DNA from: Propionibacterium australiense
GTDB lineage: Bacteria; Actinomycetota; Actinomycetes; Propionibacteriales; Propionibacteriaceae
Assembly (NCBI RefSeq): GCF_003666605.1
Contig: NZ_RCIV01000014.1
Span: 1-61,543, forward strand
Length of the DNA: 61,543 nt
Direction of reading: 5' to 3'
The notes below the pieces were generated by a model that did not search any database, had not been told where the DNA came from, and saw only the letters and a program-made list of their open reading frames with translations. Of this stretch, positions 16,663-25,128 are shown piece after piece. Each line of letters starts with the position of its first letter. Within the stretch, counting starts at the first letter, position 1. Made by a program: the position numbers and the translations under genes.

Positions 16663-17212
16663 TGGGGCTGCCAGCCCTTCTCCCATGGCAAGGGGTCATC
16701 GGGCGGCCTGGGCATCGGATCAGTAATCACCCGCAACTCGGCATACTCCTGATCAGACAGGAATCCTTGTCGGCGCAGATTGAGCACGTCGTCCCAGGAG
16801 CCGCGTTCGTAGTCGTCGTAGTCACGTTGCCGACCGAAGGTGTAGGGCCAGGTGCGCAGGCGGTCCATCATCTCCTGGCTGCTGATCTGCCCCAGAAACC
16901 GCCGGTAGCCCAGTTCCTCCGGGCTCTCGGGGCGCACCGGCTCGCCACGGGCGATCTGCTGGCCCACATGGGCCACGAACCTGGGTTCGGAGCCCGTGCG
17001 CTCAATGACCTCCTGGGGGTCAGCCCCAGCCGCAGCAGCCGCTCGATCTCCCGATCACGATCAACACGCGCCAGAACCATGGCCGCGTCTTCTCTTCGTT
17101 CCTCGACCGTGAACCGCGAGTTCGTGGCCCAGGACAGGTCCTCGGACTCCGGGCCCGGGGCGAGTGGTGTCTTCGCGCCCTCAGGCCGCTCCGCTGCTTC
17201 CTGGCCGCTCAC
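16659..17212 (-). pseudogene. Hypothetical protein gene with a frameshift in a five-base C run
   Basis: From the GTG at 17212 (GGGAGG seven bases upstream) the frame encodes a helical, DNA-binding-like segment, DREIERLLRLGLTP. It then derails at five consecutive C residues on the coding strand (17019-17015). Adding one C restores TPQEVIERTGSEPRFVAHVG and continues to the stop at 16659, giving about 185 residues. The C-terminal part carries FLSDQEYAELRV. The family is unknown. Either the gene is broken or a homopolymer was miscalled; the good agreement of both halves favours a recent or artefactual event. Confidence 0.6.
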
Positions 17213-17432
17213 AACAGGCCTCCCAACCAGATGTACAGTGAAGCGCCGCCATTGCCTCGCACTCTAGCGAATACGGGGGCGGCATACATGAAGGCGGGTG
17301 CGGCCGAACACGAAAAGCTCCAGCCAAGGCCGCAACCCCTGCCGGACCAAGGCCCCGGAGACCACGGCGATGAGTGGCCCGCCGAAGCCCCGACCCTGCC
17401 CACGGGCGGCGCCGTCGTGCCACGATGGGGCC

Positions 17433-17882
17433 ATGAGCACTGTCTTCACGAAGATCATCGAGGGCGAGATCCCCGGCCGTTTCGCGTGGGCGGATGGCGT
17501 GTGCGTCGTCTTCGCGTCCATCAACCCGATCGCCGACGGGCACATGCTCGTCGTGCCACGGGCGGAGGTGGCCAAGTTCACCAGCGCCGACGACGCGCTG
17601 CTGGCCCATCTCATGGGTGTGGCGAAAGTCGTCGGGCAGGCCGTCGAGCATGCCTTCGACGCGCCGCGGGCCGCCCTGCTCGTCGCCGGCTTCGAGGTCC
17701 CGCACCTGCACCTGCACGTCCTGCCCGCCTGGGGCGAGGCCGAGCTGAGCTTCGCCAACGCCAGGAGCGAGGTGCCCGGTGCCGAACTCGACGCCGCCAC
17801 CGAGAAGGTCCGCGCCGCGCTGCGCGACCTCGGCCACGGCGCCACCGTGCCGGCCGAACTCGGCTCGACGACGCTGGCCTGA
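17433..17882 (+). CDS. HIT-family nucleotide hydrolase
   Basis: A 149-residue histidine-triad protein. The signature HLHLHVLP supplies the catalytic His motif, and IIEGEIPGRFAWADGVCVVF is the usual HIT N-terminus. Family members hydrolyse AMP-lysine-type or dinucleotide substrates in the cytoplasm. The ATG at 17433 has only a weak ribosome-binding site. The next gene, a MogA/MoaB protein, starts two bases after the stop, so the two are co-transcribed. Confidence 0.9.
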   Translation: MSTVFTKIIEGEIPGRFAWADGVCVVFASINPIADGHMLVVPRAEVAKFTSADDALLAHLMGVAKVVGQAVEHAFDAPRAALLVAGFEVPHLHLHVLPAWGEAELSFANARSEVPGAELDAATEKVRAALRDLGHGATVPAELGSTTLA

Positions 17883-17884
17883 CC

Positions 17885-18415
17885 GTGGGCTCGTCCACCG
17901 AGGGCACGGCACCCGCGGAAGGCGTTGCCGCGCGGGTCATCACCGTCTCCGATCGCTGTGCCGGGGGCGACCGCGAGGACCTGTCCGGGCCCCTCGCGGC
18001 CCGGCTGCTCGCCGAGGCCGGCCTGGCGGTCGGCCCGGTCGTCGTCGTGCCCGACGGCATCGAACCGGTCCGGGCCGCCATCGGATCGGCGCTCGACGAC
18101 GGCTGCCGCGTCGTGGTGACCACCGGCGGCACCGGCATCGGCCCCCGCGACATGACGCCCGAGGCCACCGCGCCCCTGCTCAGCGCCCGCCTCGACGGGC
18201 TGGCCGAGGCGATCCGGCGTCGCGGCGAGGCCACCGCACCGGCCGCCTCCCTCAGCCGTGGGCTCGCCGGCGTCACCGGGCGCGGTCCCGGCGCCGCGCT
18301 CGTCGTCAACGCGCCCGGCTCGCCGGGCGGGGTGCGCGACACAGTCGCCGTCATCGCGCCGCTGATCGGCCACGTCCTCGATCAGCTCGGCGGCGGAGAC
18401 CACCCCGCCCAGTGA
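17885..18415 (+). CDS. MogA/MoaB-family molybdopterin-binding protein
   Basis: A 176-residue protein of the MogA/MoaB family, which adenylylates molybdopterin before molybdenum insertion. It has the signatures ITVSDRCAGGDREDLSGP, TTGGTGIGPRDMTPEAT (molybdopterin-binding loop) and VNAPGSPGGVRD. GTG at 17885 is the first start after the HIT gene. A second, more diverged paralogue lies at 36.7 kb. It marks the left border of the molybdenum/nitrate island. MogA and MoaB cannot be told apart by motif alone. Confidence 0.88.
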   Translation: MGSSTEGTAPAEGVAARVITVSDRCAGGDREDLSGPLAARLLAEAGLAVGPVVVVPDGIEPVRAAIGSALDDGCRVVVTTGGTGIGPRDMTPEATAPLLSARLDGLAEAIRRRGEATAPAASLSRGLAGVTGRGPGAALVVNAPGSPGGVRDTVAVIAPLIGHVLDQLGGGDHPAQ

Positions 18416-18429
18416 CCCGGCGCCCCGCA

Positions 18430-18469
18430 CCCTGCGGTCCTTGTGCGTCATGGCACGAGAACCGCAGGG
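18430..18469. terminator. Bidirectional hairpin terminator
   Basis: CCCTGCGGT (18430-18438) pairs with ACCGCAGGG (18461-18469), and the inner part adds TTGTGC/GCACGA pairing with one G-U. It fills the gap between two converging genes. There is no U-tract. Confidence 0.65.
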
Positions 18470-18478
18470 CGATGAGGC

Positions 18479-19114
18479 TCAGCGGTGCAGCAGTTCGGCT
18501 GGGATGAGGGAGACGAACTCCTCCAGCGCGTCGCGCAGCACACCGAAGCGGTGGGCGTCGTAGCGGCCGGCGTCGTAGCCGACGACCTGCCCGGACGTCG
18601 TCAGGTACAGCTGCTCGAAGGGCATCGCGGTGACCCAGGCCCGCACCTGCGGGGTGAGCAGGGCCAGCGCGAACGCCTCGTCGTCGCCGGTGATGTCCCA
18701 CTCGCGGTTGAATGCCTCGTCCTCGGTGTTGATGTCGTTGAACGGCAGGCTCAGCAGCCCCTCGCGGCGGATGCGCGTCGCGGGGAAGCCGGCCAGCACC
18801 GGGTAGACCATGAAGCTCTTGACGTGGTTGTGGACGAAATGCTGGTCCCCGTTGTACTCGCTGGTCGTCCAGGTCAGGTTCCCGTAGCGGACGCCGCTGA
18901 GGGTGACGACCTGCTCGGCGCCGGCCCGCTCCCAGATGCCGACCAGCCCTCTCACTGTGGCGCCGAGCTCCGGGTCGTCGCCGATGAACTCCAGGCCCAG
19001 CTCGCCGGCGGCCTGCTCGGCCCTCTCGTCGCGTCCGTCCTTGGCCGCGGCCCCCATCGCGAGGGCGACGACGAACCCGAGGATCGCGATCATGATCACC
19101 GCGCCGTAACTCAT
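18479..19114 (-). CDS. Membrane-anchored hypothetical protein
   Basis: A 211-residue protein with one N-terminal hydrophobic helix (GAVIMIAILGFVVALAMGAA) followed by a soluble domain of about 180 residues. The order is consistent with a type II single-pass membrane protein of the kind carrying DUF3137-like domains (FSVxYG-type strand: GVRYGNLTWTT), but I cannot assign it firmly. GAGGAGG precedes the ATG. It converges on the MogA/MoaB gene and stands alone. Confidence 0.65.
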   Translation of the reverse strand: MSYGAVIMIAILGFVVALAMGAAAKDGRDERAEQAAGELGLEFIGDDPELGATVRGLVGIWERAGAEQVVTLSGVRYGNLTWTTSEYNGDQHFVHNHVKSFMVYPVLAGFPATRIRREGLLSLPFNDINTEDEAFNREWDITGDDEAFALALLTPQVRAWVTAMPFEQLYLTTSGQVVGYDAGRYDAHRFGVLRDALEEFVSLIPAELLHR

Positions 19115-19287
19115 CCCGGCCTCCTCACCGCAGCGAACACCTCAGCATGGTATCCGGTGACGCTCGTGTGTCAGCCCGGCTCCGCGTCACCAGGGGCGGA
19201 TGGGGGCTCACCCGCCGGGGTCGGAGGCGGGCAGGGCGCCGGTCGTGCGGCGAACACGCGGGGCTCGCCGCCTGGGGCGGGCCCGGT

Positions 19288-19779
19288 TCAGCTCCCGGCG
19301 GGGCGGGTCCAGTCGCCTGAGCGCCCACCGGACTTGCCGGTGATGAGCGCCCGGCGGATGACGGCCGAGCGGTCGACGCCCTTGATCATGTCGACGACGG
19401 CCAGTGCGGCCACCGTCACGGCGGTCAGCGCCTCCATCTCGACGCCGGTGCGGTCGGCTGTGCGGACCGTCGCGGTGATGGCGACGTGGTCGTCGGCGAG
19501 CGACAGGTCGACCTCGCAGCCGTGCACGCCGATGCGGTGTGCCAGCGGCAGCAGGTCGGGTGTGCGCTTGGCCGCCATGATCCCGGCGACCCGCGCCACG
19601 GCCAGCACGTCGCCCTTCGGCACGGTGCCCTCGCGCAGCGCCGCCATGACCCGCGGCGAACAGCCGACCTCCGCGACGGCGGTGGCCTCGCGCACGCTCG
19701 GCGTCTTGGCGGTCACGTCGACCATGAAGGCGGTGCCGTCGCCCCGCAGGTGCGGCAGCCGGGTCGGTTCATCGCTCAT
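19288..19779 (-). CDS. moaC: Cyclic pyranopterin monophosphate synthase
   Basis: A 163-residue MoaC, which with MoaA converts GTP to cyclic pyranopterin monophosphate, the first molybdopterin precursor. Family motifs are MVDVTAKTPSVREATA at the N-terminus, KRTPDLLPLAHRI, and the catalytic Asp/Lys pair in VVDMIKGVDRSA. The ATG at 19779 has GAGGGG five bases upstream and is preferred over the ATG at 19794. It is the last gene of a minus-strand series of Moco genes, 38 bp after moeA. Confidence 0.93.
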   Translation of the reverse strand: MSDEPTRLPHLRGDGTAFMVDVTAKTPSVREATAVAEVGCSPRVMAALREGTVPKGDVLAVARVAGIMAAKRTPDLLPLAHRIGVHGCEVDLSLADDHVAITATVRTADRTGVEMEALTAVTVAALAVVDMIKGVDRSAVIRRALITGKSGGRSGDWTRPAGS

Positions 19780-19817
19780 GTCGGCCCCTCGCATCGATGG
19801 CTGGACGGAACACCTGG

Positions 19818-21068
19818 TCAGCGGCCACCATGCGCCGGCGCGGCGATGAAGTCAAGCTCCATGCCCGGGCTCACCCGGCCGATGCCGACCGGGACGACGG
19901 CGAGACCGTCGGCCCGCGGCAGGGACGCCACCAGGTGGGAGCCAGAGCCCAGCGGGTGCACCGGGCGAACCCGCTCGCCGCTGCGGGCGACCGGGATGAA
20001 CTGCACCTTTCGCGCCGGGCCCGTCCACGGCGCGTCGGCCACGACGCGGCTGGTCCCCGAGGCGGTCGAGCCGGCGCGCCCGGCCAGCACCCGCAGCGCA
20101 CCGGCGACGTAGACGTGGAAACTGACCCACACGCTCACCGGGTTGCCCGGCAGGCACAGCACCGGGGTGGGGCGGCCCGCCACCTGCGCCGTGGCGACGC
20201 CCTGCGGGCCGCCCGGCTGCTGGGCGACGTGGTGGAACCGGGCGCCGTCGCCCGCTAGCGCCCGGCGCACGACCTCGTAGGCGCCCTCGGAGATGCCCCC
20301 GGCGGTGACGACCAGGTCGAGGGAGGGCCAGCCGGCGAGGAGGCCGGTGAGCCGGGCCGGGTCGTCCGGCACCCGCCCGGCCGCGACGAGCTCGCCACCG
20401 GCCTCGCGGACCAGGCCGGCCAGCAGGGGCGAGTTCGAGTCGGGGATCTGGCCCGGCGCGAGCGGCTCGCCGGCCGCGCGCAGCTCCGAGCCGGTGGCCA
20501 GCACCCCGACCCGCGGCCGCGGGTGCACGTGCAGCGCCGTGTGACCGACCGAGGCCGCGGCGGCGAGGCACGCAGCGTCGAGCAGGGAGCCGGCGCCCAG
20601 CACCGGGTCGCCGGCCGCGACGTCCTCACCGGCGTGCCGCACGTTCGCGCCAGGCTCCGGGGCGGCATGGATCGTGACGGTGCCCGGCGCATCGGCCGTG
20701 CCGGCCGGGTGGTCGGTGTCCTCGACGCGGACGACGGTGTCGGCGCCGGCGGGCATGAGCGCGCCGGTCATGATGCGTTCGGCGGTGCCGGCCCGCAGCG
20801 GCGTCGCGGCGGGGTCGCCGGCGGGCACGTCCGCGATGACGGGCAGCCGCGCCGGGTGCTCGGCGCAGGCCCCGGCGACGTCGGCGTGCCGCACGGCGAA
20901 GCCGTCCATCGCGGAGTTCGTGAACGGCGGCACGGGCAGCAGTGCGGTCACGTCACGGGCCAGCACGAGCCCCAGGCACTCGTCCAGGGCCCGGGTGACG
21001 GTGTCCGGCACCTCGATCCGTGCCTCGATGAGAGCCCGGTGCTCGTCGACGCTCAGTGGCTCGTCCAT
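19818..21068 (-). CDS. moeA: Molybdopterin molybdenumtransferase
   Basis: A 416-residue MoeA, which inserts molybdenum into adenylylated molybdopterin. Clear signatures are PPFTNSAMDGFAVRHADV, GTAERIMTGALMPAGADTVV, GVLATGSEL, the MoCF-binding loop TAGGISEGAYEVV and CLPGNPVSVWVSFHVYV. The usual GGVSxGxxD is altered here to GGISEGAYE, so the Asp at that loop is Glu. AAGGAGG precedes the ATG. It lies between moeB and moaC in one transcription unit. Confidence 0.94.
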   Translation of the reverse strand: MDEPLSVDEHRALIEARIEVPDTVTRALDECLGLVLARDVTALLPVPPFTNSAMDGFAVRHADVAGACAEHPARLPVIADVPAGDPAATPLRAGTAERIMTGALMPAGADTVVRVEDTDHPAGTADAPGTVTIHAAPEPGANVRHAGEDVAAGDPVLGAGSLLDAACLAAAASVGHTALHVHPRPRVGVLATGSELRAAGEPLAPGQIPDSNSPLLAGLVREAGGELVAAGRVPDDPARLTGLLAGWPSLDLVVTAGGISEGAYEVVRRALAGDGARFHHVAQQPGGPQGVATAQVAGRPTPVLCLPGNPVSVWVSFHVYVAGALRVLAGRAGSTASGTSRVVADAPWTGPARKVQFIPVARSGERVRPVHPLGSGSHLVASLPRADGLAVVPVGIGRVSPGMELDFIAAPAHGGR

Positions 21069-21100
21069 GCCTCTGCCTCCTTGTCGTGGATCCTGCGCCG

Positions 21101-21868
21101 TCAGTGCGCGTACCGCAGCGTCTGGTAACGGTTCTGCGCGGCATCGCCGACGAGGACCTGCCCGATGAGCGGGCTGCCGGCGCCGGTGATGAGCTTGATG
21201 ATCTCGGTGGCCATCGCCGTGCCGGCCTGCCCGACGACCGGCCCCAGCACGCCCACCCTGCTGCTCGTCGGTGTCGTGCCCGGCCCGGGCACGACCGGGT
21301 GCAGGCTGCGCAGGCTCGTCGCCGGCAGGCCCGCCGGGGGCTGCGACCAGAACACCGCCAGCTGGAAGGCCGTGCCCACGACGGTGCCCCAGACGAGCGG
21401 GACCCCGGCGTCGGCGGCCCAGTCGGCCACCAGGTACTTGGCGGTGAAGCTGTCGGTGCAGTCCACGACGACGTCCCAGCAGGTGCCGTGCTCGTCGAGG
21501 AAGGCCCGCGTCGCGTGCGGGTACTGCTCGACGCGCACGGCCGAGTTGAGCCCGCCCAGGCGGGCGGCGGCACTGGCCGGCTTGGGTACGCCGACGTCGG
21601 CCTCGCCGTGCAGCAGCTGGCGCTGCAGGTTCGACAGCTCGACGACGTCGGAGTCACACACGCCCAGCGTCCCGACCCCCGCGGCGGCCAGGTAGGCCAG
21701 TACGGGGGAGCCCAGCCCGCCGGCCCCGATGACGAGGACGCGTGCGGCCGCCAGCCGGGCCTGCCCCTGCTCTCCGATGCCCCGTACGAGCCAGGTGCGG
21801 CGCTGGCGGGCCAACGCCGCGTCCCCGAGCGGCTCGACCGGATTGCGCAGCGGGACGCGCACGCTCAT
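21101..21868 (-). CDS. moeB: MoeB/ThiF-type adenylyltransferase
   Basis: A 255-residue E1-like enzyme that adenylylates the C-terminal Gly of a sulfur carrier, here MoaD. It has VLVIGAGGLGSPVLAYLAAA (nucleotide-binding loop), SNLQRQLLH and the DCTDSFTAKYL block. The rhodanese domain of longer homologues is absent. I see no pair of CxxC motifs for the zinc site of E. coli MoeB. The ATG overlaps the moaE stop (ATGA), so the genes are translationally coupled, and moaD is nearby, which supports the MoeB role over ThiF. Confidence 0.88.
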   Translation of the reverse strand: MSVRVPLRNPVEPLGDAALARQRRTWLVRGIGEQGQARLAAARVLVIGAGGLGSPVLAYLAAAGVGTLGVCDSDVVELSNLQRQLLHGEADVGVPKPASAAARLGGLNSAVRVEQYPHATRAFLDEHGTCWDVVVDCTDSFTAKYLVADWAADAGVPLVWGTVVGTAFQLAVFWSQPPAGLPATSLRSLHPVVPGPGTTPTSSRVGVLGPVVGQAGTAMATEIIKLITGAGSPLIGQVLVGDAAQNRYQTLRYAH

Positions 21869-22284
21869 GCGATACCGGACCAGACGTGGGTGCCGTCGGG
21901 CAGCCACTGGCACTTCCACGCCGGCAGCTCCGCCTTGACGAGGTCGACCAGTTCGCTCGTCGCCGCGAAGGCCTGACCGCGGTGCTCGGCGGCGACGGCC
22001 ACGACCAGCGCGACGTCACCGACCACGAGCCGGCCGGTGCGGTGCCAGGCGCCGACGGCGTGGACGCCCTCGCGTTCGCCGATGCGGCGGCAGATCTCGT
22101 CGAGGATGCGGCCGGCGGTCGGGTGGGCCGAGTAGTCGATGGCCGTGACCGGCCTGCCCGCGTCGTGGTTGCGGACGGCACCGACGAAGCCGGCCACCGC
22201 ACCGGCGCGGTCGTCCCCGACCCGCTCGCACAGTGCGGCCGGGTCGAGCACCTCTGCGGTGATACCGGACTGAACAGAACTCAT
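21865..22284 (-). CDS. moaE: Molybdopterin synthase catalytic subunit
   Basis: A 139-residue MoaE, the large subunit of molybdopterin synthase, which adds two sulfurs to cyclic pyranopterin monophosphate. The family pattern is visible: GAVAGFVGAVRNHDAGRPV at the start, IDYSAHPTAGRIL, the HRTGRLVVGDVAL strand and the active-site KAELPAWKCQW with two lysines. The ATG at 22284 is the natural start. It overlaps moeB by four bases and follows moaD by 77 bp on the same strand. Confidence 0.94.
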   Translation of the reverse strand: MSSVQSGITAEVLDPAALCERVGDDRAGAVAGFVGAVRNHDAGRPVTAIDYSAHPTAGRILDEICRRIGEREGVHAVGAWHRTGRLVVGDVALVVAVAAEHRGQAFAATSELVDLVKAELPAWKCQWLPDGTHVWSGIA

Positions 22285-22361
22285 GTCGTGCCTTCGGACC
22301 TCCGGGCCGGCGGGCCCGGACCAGTGGACGGGTCGGGTGATGACTGGTGCGACGCCGGGGC

Positions 22362-22598
22362 TCAGCCGCCGGCGAAGGGCGGCAGGACGTCGACGAGCGC
22401 GTCCTCGGGGAGCGGGGCGTCGGCGGGGGCGGATTGCTCGTTCACCATGAAGCTGCACACGGCCAGCACGGGCTCCAGCCCCGGGTGGGTCTGGGCCAGG
22501 GCGCTGGTCAGCTCGTCGAGACGGGACACCGGCGTGCACTGCTCGGTCTGGGCGCCGGCCGCCTCGGCCGCGCCCCCGAAGTAACGCACCGTGATCAT
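22362..22598 (-). CDS. moaD: Molybdopterin synthase sulfur carrier subunit
   Basis: A 78-residue ubiquitin-like sulfur carrier ending in PPFAGG. The terminal Gly-Gly is the residue adenylylated by MoeB and converted to a thiocarboxylate. It starts with the usual MITVRYFGGAAEAAG strand. GGGGAGGACC precedes the ATG. It sits 37 bp after the helix-turn-helix regulator and 77 bp before moaE on the minus strand. Confidence 0.93.
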   Translation of the reverse strand: MITVRYFGGAAEAAGAQTEQCTPVSRLDELTSALAQTHPGLEPVLAVCSFMVNEQSAPADAPLPEDALVDVLPPFAGG

Positions 22599-22635
22599 CG
22601 GTCCTCCCCGATCGGTTCCTGCCCCGGCCTGGTGC

Positions 22636-23478
22636 TCACGAGGCCTCGGCCTTCGCCTGCGAGCCCCCGCCGGTGTCGACGGCCTGTTCGTGGTCGGCCA
22701 GCTCGCCCTTGACGGTGAAGATGATCTCGCAGCGCAGCGGGTGGTTCACGTCGACCATGATCTGGGAGTCCGCCATGGCGCTCGCGGTGCGCTCGATGAC
22801 CCGTTCGACCATGCCGGTGCGCATCTCGAGGGCCAGCGAGTCGGGGCAGGACTCGTCGGTGCAGCCGAACGGGCAGCCGAGCAGCACCAGCCCGGTGTCG
22901 ATCCGCGGATGCGGCTGGGCCGCGAAACCGAGCGAGACGAGGAACAGGCGCATCTTGTTGAGGTGCCCCGCCAGGGTGAAGTCCCCGGAGGGCCGTAGCT
23001 GCGTGTGGTCGGGCACGTGCATCATGGCCAGCGCGTCGTCGGCCCAGTAGCGGCCCATCTCGTGGGCCGCCTGACGCGGGTCGGCCACGTGAGCGGTGAG
23101 CCAGGTGAACATCGAATGACTGACCTGGGCGAGCATCCGGGCGGGGAAGGCCGGGTCGGCCGGGGTGTAGCTCTGGTAGCCCAGGGCGGGCCTTCCCCGG
23201 CCCCTGATCGGCATCTGCTCACAGGTGACCAGGCCGAGGTGGACGAGCGCGTCGAGCGTCTCGCGCACCGAGTTCGGGTGCAGCCCGGACTCGTTCGCCA
23301 GCTGGGTGACCGTGACGGGCTCGGCATGTGCGGCGATGCGGCGCAGCAGGGCCTGCTGGGCCGAGGTCAGCTGGGCCATCACCCTGAGCGTCCTGCTCAG
23401 ATCGGGCACGTCCGCATCGCGCTGATGCCCCTCGTGGCCGCATGCGCAGTCCGCAGGTGCTCGATAGTCACTAGCCAT
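22636..23478 (-). CDS. Helix-turn-helix regulator with clustered cysteines
   Basis: A 280-residue regulator. A winged helix-turn-helix at about 35-100 (TSAQQALLRRIAAHAEPVTV, then QLANESGLHPNSVRETLDAL) resembles ArsR/SufR-like proteins. Cysteines lie in two groups: CACGHEGH at residues 11-18, and GCPFGCTDESCPDS near residue 205. Three closely spaced Cys in the C-terminal domain could bind an Fe-S cluster or zinc, as in SufR-like repressors. It is set between narI and moaD on the same strand, so it probably controls nitrate or molybdopterin genes in response to oxygen, NO or redox state. The sensing role is inference. Confidence 0.75.
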   Translation of the reverse strand: MASDYRAPADCACGHEGHQRDADVPDLSRTLRVMAQLTSAQQALLRRIAAHAEPVTVTQLANESGLHPNSVRETLDALVHLGLVTCEQMPIRGRGRPALGYQSYTPADPAFPARMLAQVSHSMFTWLTAHVADPRQAAHEMGRYWADDALAMMHVPDHTQLRPSGDFTLAGHLNKMRLFLVSLGFAAQPHPRIDTGLVLLGCPFGCTDESCPDSLALEMRTGMVERVIERTASAMADSQIMVDVNHPLRCEIIFTVKGELADHEQAVDTGGGSQAKAEAS

Positions 23479-23600
23479 GAGAGGGCCCTTCGGTCGCTGT
23501 CCGCTGCTCCGATTCTAAGGTGCCGGGGAAGAACGGACCGTGAATGGGACGTGCCGCGCGTGCGGCTGGGTCGGCCGCGCGCCTGTGGCGGGTTGCCGGT

Positions 23601-24362
23601 TCAACGCCTCCTCGCGTCGGTCTTCTCGAACGGACGGTCCCAGCCCCTGGCGGCCGGGGCCGAGGCCACCCGGCCGCTCTCGCGGGAGCGGTAGACGACG
23701 TTCGGGCGCGTCACGTAGCCGACCGGGGCCGAGACGACGTGGACGAGCTTGGTGAACGGCCAGATGCAGAACAGCAGCATGCCGGCGATGATGTGCAGCT
23801 TGAAGGCCATCGGCACGTCGGCCATGAGCTCGGGCTGCGGGTGCAGCATCGGGATGGAGCGGAACCAGACCGAGATCGTCTCGCGGTAGTTGTAGCCGCC
23901 GGGGGAGCCGAAGACCTGCGTGCTGAAGGTGGCGATGGCGCCCAGCACGATCGGGATGGTCAGCAGCACGTAGGTGAGGACGTCGGTCCTCGAGGTGTTG
24001 AGCCGCACCGATGTCACGACGATGCGGCGGTACAGCAGCCCGAGCAGGCCGATCACGGCGGCGGCGCCGGCGATGGAGCCGGGGATCGTCGCAATGAGGT
24101 GGTAGAGGTGGTGCGAGACGCCCAGCGTGTCGGTCAGGCTCTGGGGGATCGCCAGCCCCATGACGTGGCCGATGGCGACGAACAGGATGCCCAGGTGGAA
24201 CAGCGGTGAACTCCAGCGCAGGATCGTGCTCTCCTGCCACTGGCTCGACTTGCTCGTCCACCCGAACTGGTCGGTGCGGAAGCGCCAGACGAGCCCCACG
24301 ACGAGCAGGACGATCGACAGATACGGCAGAACGACCCAGGCCAGGATCGAGGCGGCGGACAT
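23601..24362 (-). CDS. narI: Respiratory nitrate reductase gamma subunit (cytochrome b)
   Basis: A 253-residue, five-helix di-haem cytochrome b that takes electrons from menaquinol and passes them to NarH. Histidines for haem ligation are seen in SSPLFHLGILFVAIGHVMG and in KLHIIAGMLLF plus TKLVHVVSAP. The ATG at 24362 follows GAAGGAGG, which lies inside the end of narJ; the stop of narJ and this start are four bases apart. The C-terminal tail is basic and cytoplasmic. Confidence 0.95.
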   Translation of the reverse strand: MSAASILAWVVLPYLSIVLLVVGLVWRFRTDQFGWTSKSSQWQESTILRWSSPLFHLGILFVAIGHVMGLAIPQSLTDTLGVSHHLYHLIATIPGSIAGAAAVIGLLGLLYRRIVVTSVRLNTSRTDVLTYVLLTIPIVLGAIATFSTQVFGSPGGYNYRETISVWFRSIPMLHPQPELMADVPMAFKLHIIAGMLLFCIWPFTKLVHVVSAPVGYVTRPNVVYRSRESGRVASAPAARGWDRPFEKTDARRR

Positions 24363-24366
24363 GGCG

Positions 24367-25128
24367 TTAGCCCTCCTTCGGGAACGTCGCTGACTCGGAC
24401 GGGACGGCCCCCGCATCGGCTGCCGGGCGTCCGTCGAGCGGGTTGAGCAGGGTTCCGGACGAGGCGGCCATGCCGCCCGCCGGTCCTGCGGACAGGCCCA
24501 CGAGCTCGGTCGGCGGGCCCTGGCTGATGAGCTTGTGGTACGAGGCGATGGTCGCGGCGTCGGGCTCGGGCAGGACCGCCACGAGCGCCTCCAGCAGCTC
24601 GGCGTAGGGCGATCCGACCTCGACCAGGGCGGCCCGGATGACCTCCAGGCCCTCGCGGTGGGTCTGGAGCAGTTCCTCGCCCATGCCCTGCTCGTCGAGG
24701 GCGGCGAACTCGAGGACGATCGGCAGGTAGTCGGTCAGCTCCTCGCGTCGCTGCTCGAAGCCGGCTGCCCGCATGATCTCCCGGAAGGCCCAGATGGCCT
24801 GGCCGCGTCCGCGGGTGTCGCCCTCGGCGTAGTAGCTCAGGTACAGCGCGCACCGGCGCCGCTGGTCGAAGGTCTCGACGTAGTGCTCGCGCAGGGAGCG
24901 CAGCCCGAGCGTCTCGGTGCGGGCGCAGAACGCCTCGATGTGCCCGGCGACCGGGGCGGGCAGCCCGGCGAGTTCGGCGCGGACGGCTCCGATCTGGTCG
25001 GCCAGCTCGTCGGCCGGGTAGTCCAGCAGCAGCGAGCAGGCCATCTCGACGGCCTGCCGCTGGGTGCGGCTGGCCGGCACGTGCCGCCGCACGGGTATGC
25101 GCGGCGCCCCCATGAAGACCTCACTCAT
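24367..25128 (-). CDS. narJ: Nitrate reductase assembly chaperone
   Basis: A 253-residue NarJ/TorD-family chaperone needed to load the molybdenum cofactor into NarG. Typical features are ACSLLLDYPADEL near the N-terminus, the HYVETFDQRRRCALYLSYY block and a Pro/Ala-rich tail. The ATG at 25128 has GGAGGTTCCGGC upstream. It is separated from narH by 823 bp of repeats, an unusual break in an otherwise tight narGHJI order, so it may have its own promoter within or beside that region. Confidence 0.93.
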   Translation of the reverse strand: MSEVFMGAPRIPVRRHVPASRTQRQAVEMACSLLLDYPADELADQIGAVRAELAGLPAPVAGHIEAFCARTETLGLRSLREHYVETFDQRRRCALYLSYYAEGDTRGRGQAIWAFREIMRAAGFEQRREELTDYLPIVLEFAALDEQGMGEELLQTHREGLEVIRAALVEVGSPYAELLEALVAVLPEPDAATIASYHKLISQGPPTELVGLSAGPAGGMAASSGTLLNPLDGRPAADAGAVPSESATFPKEG

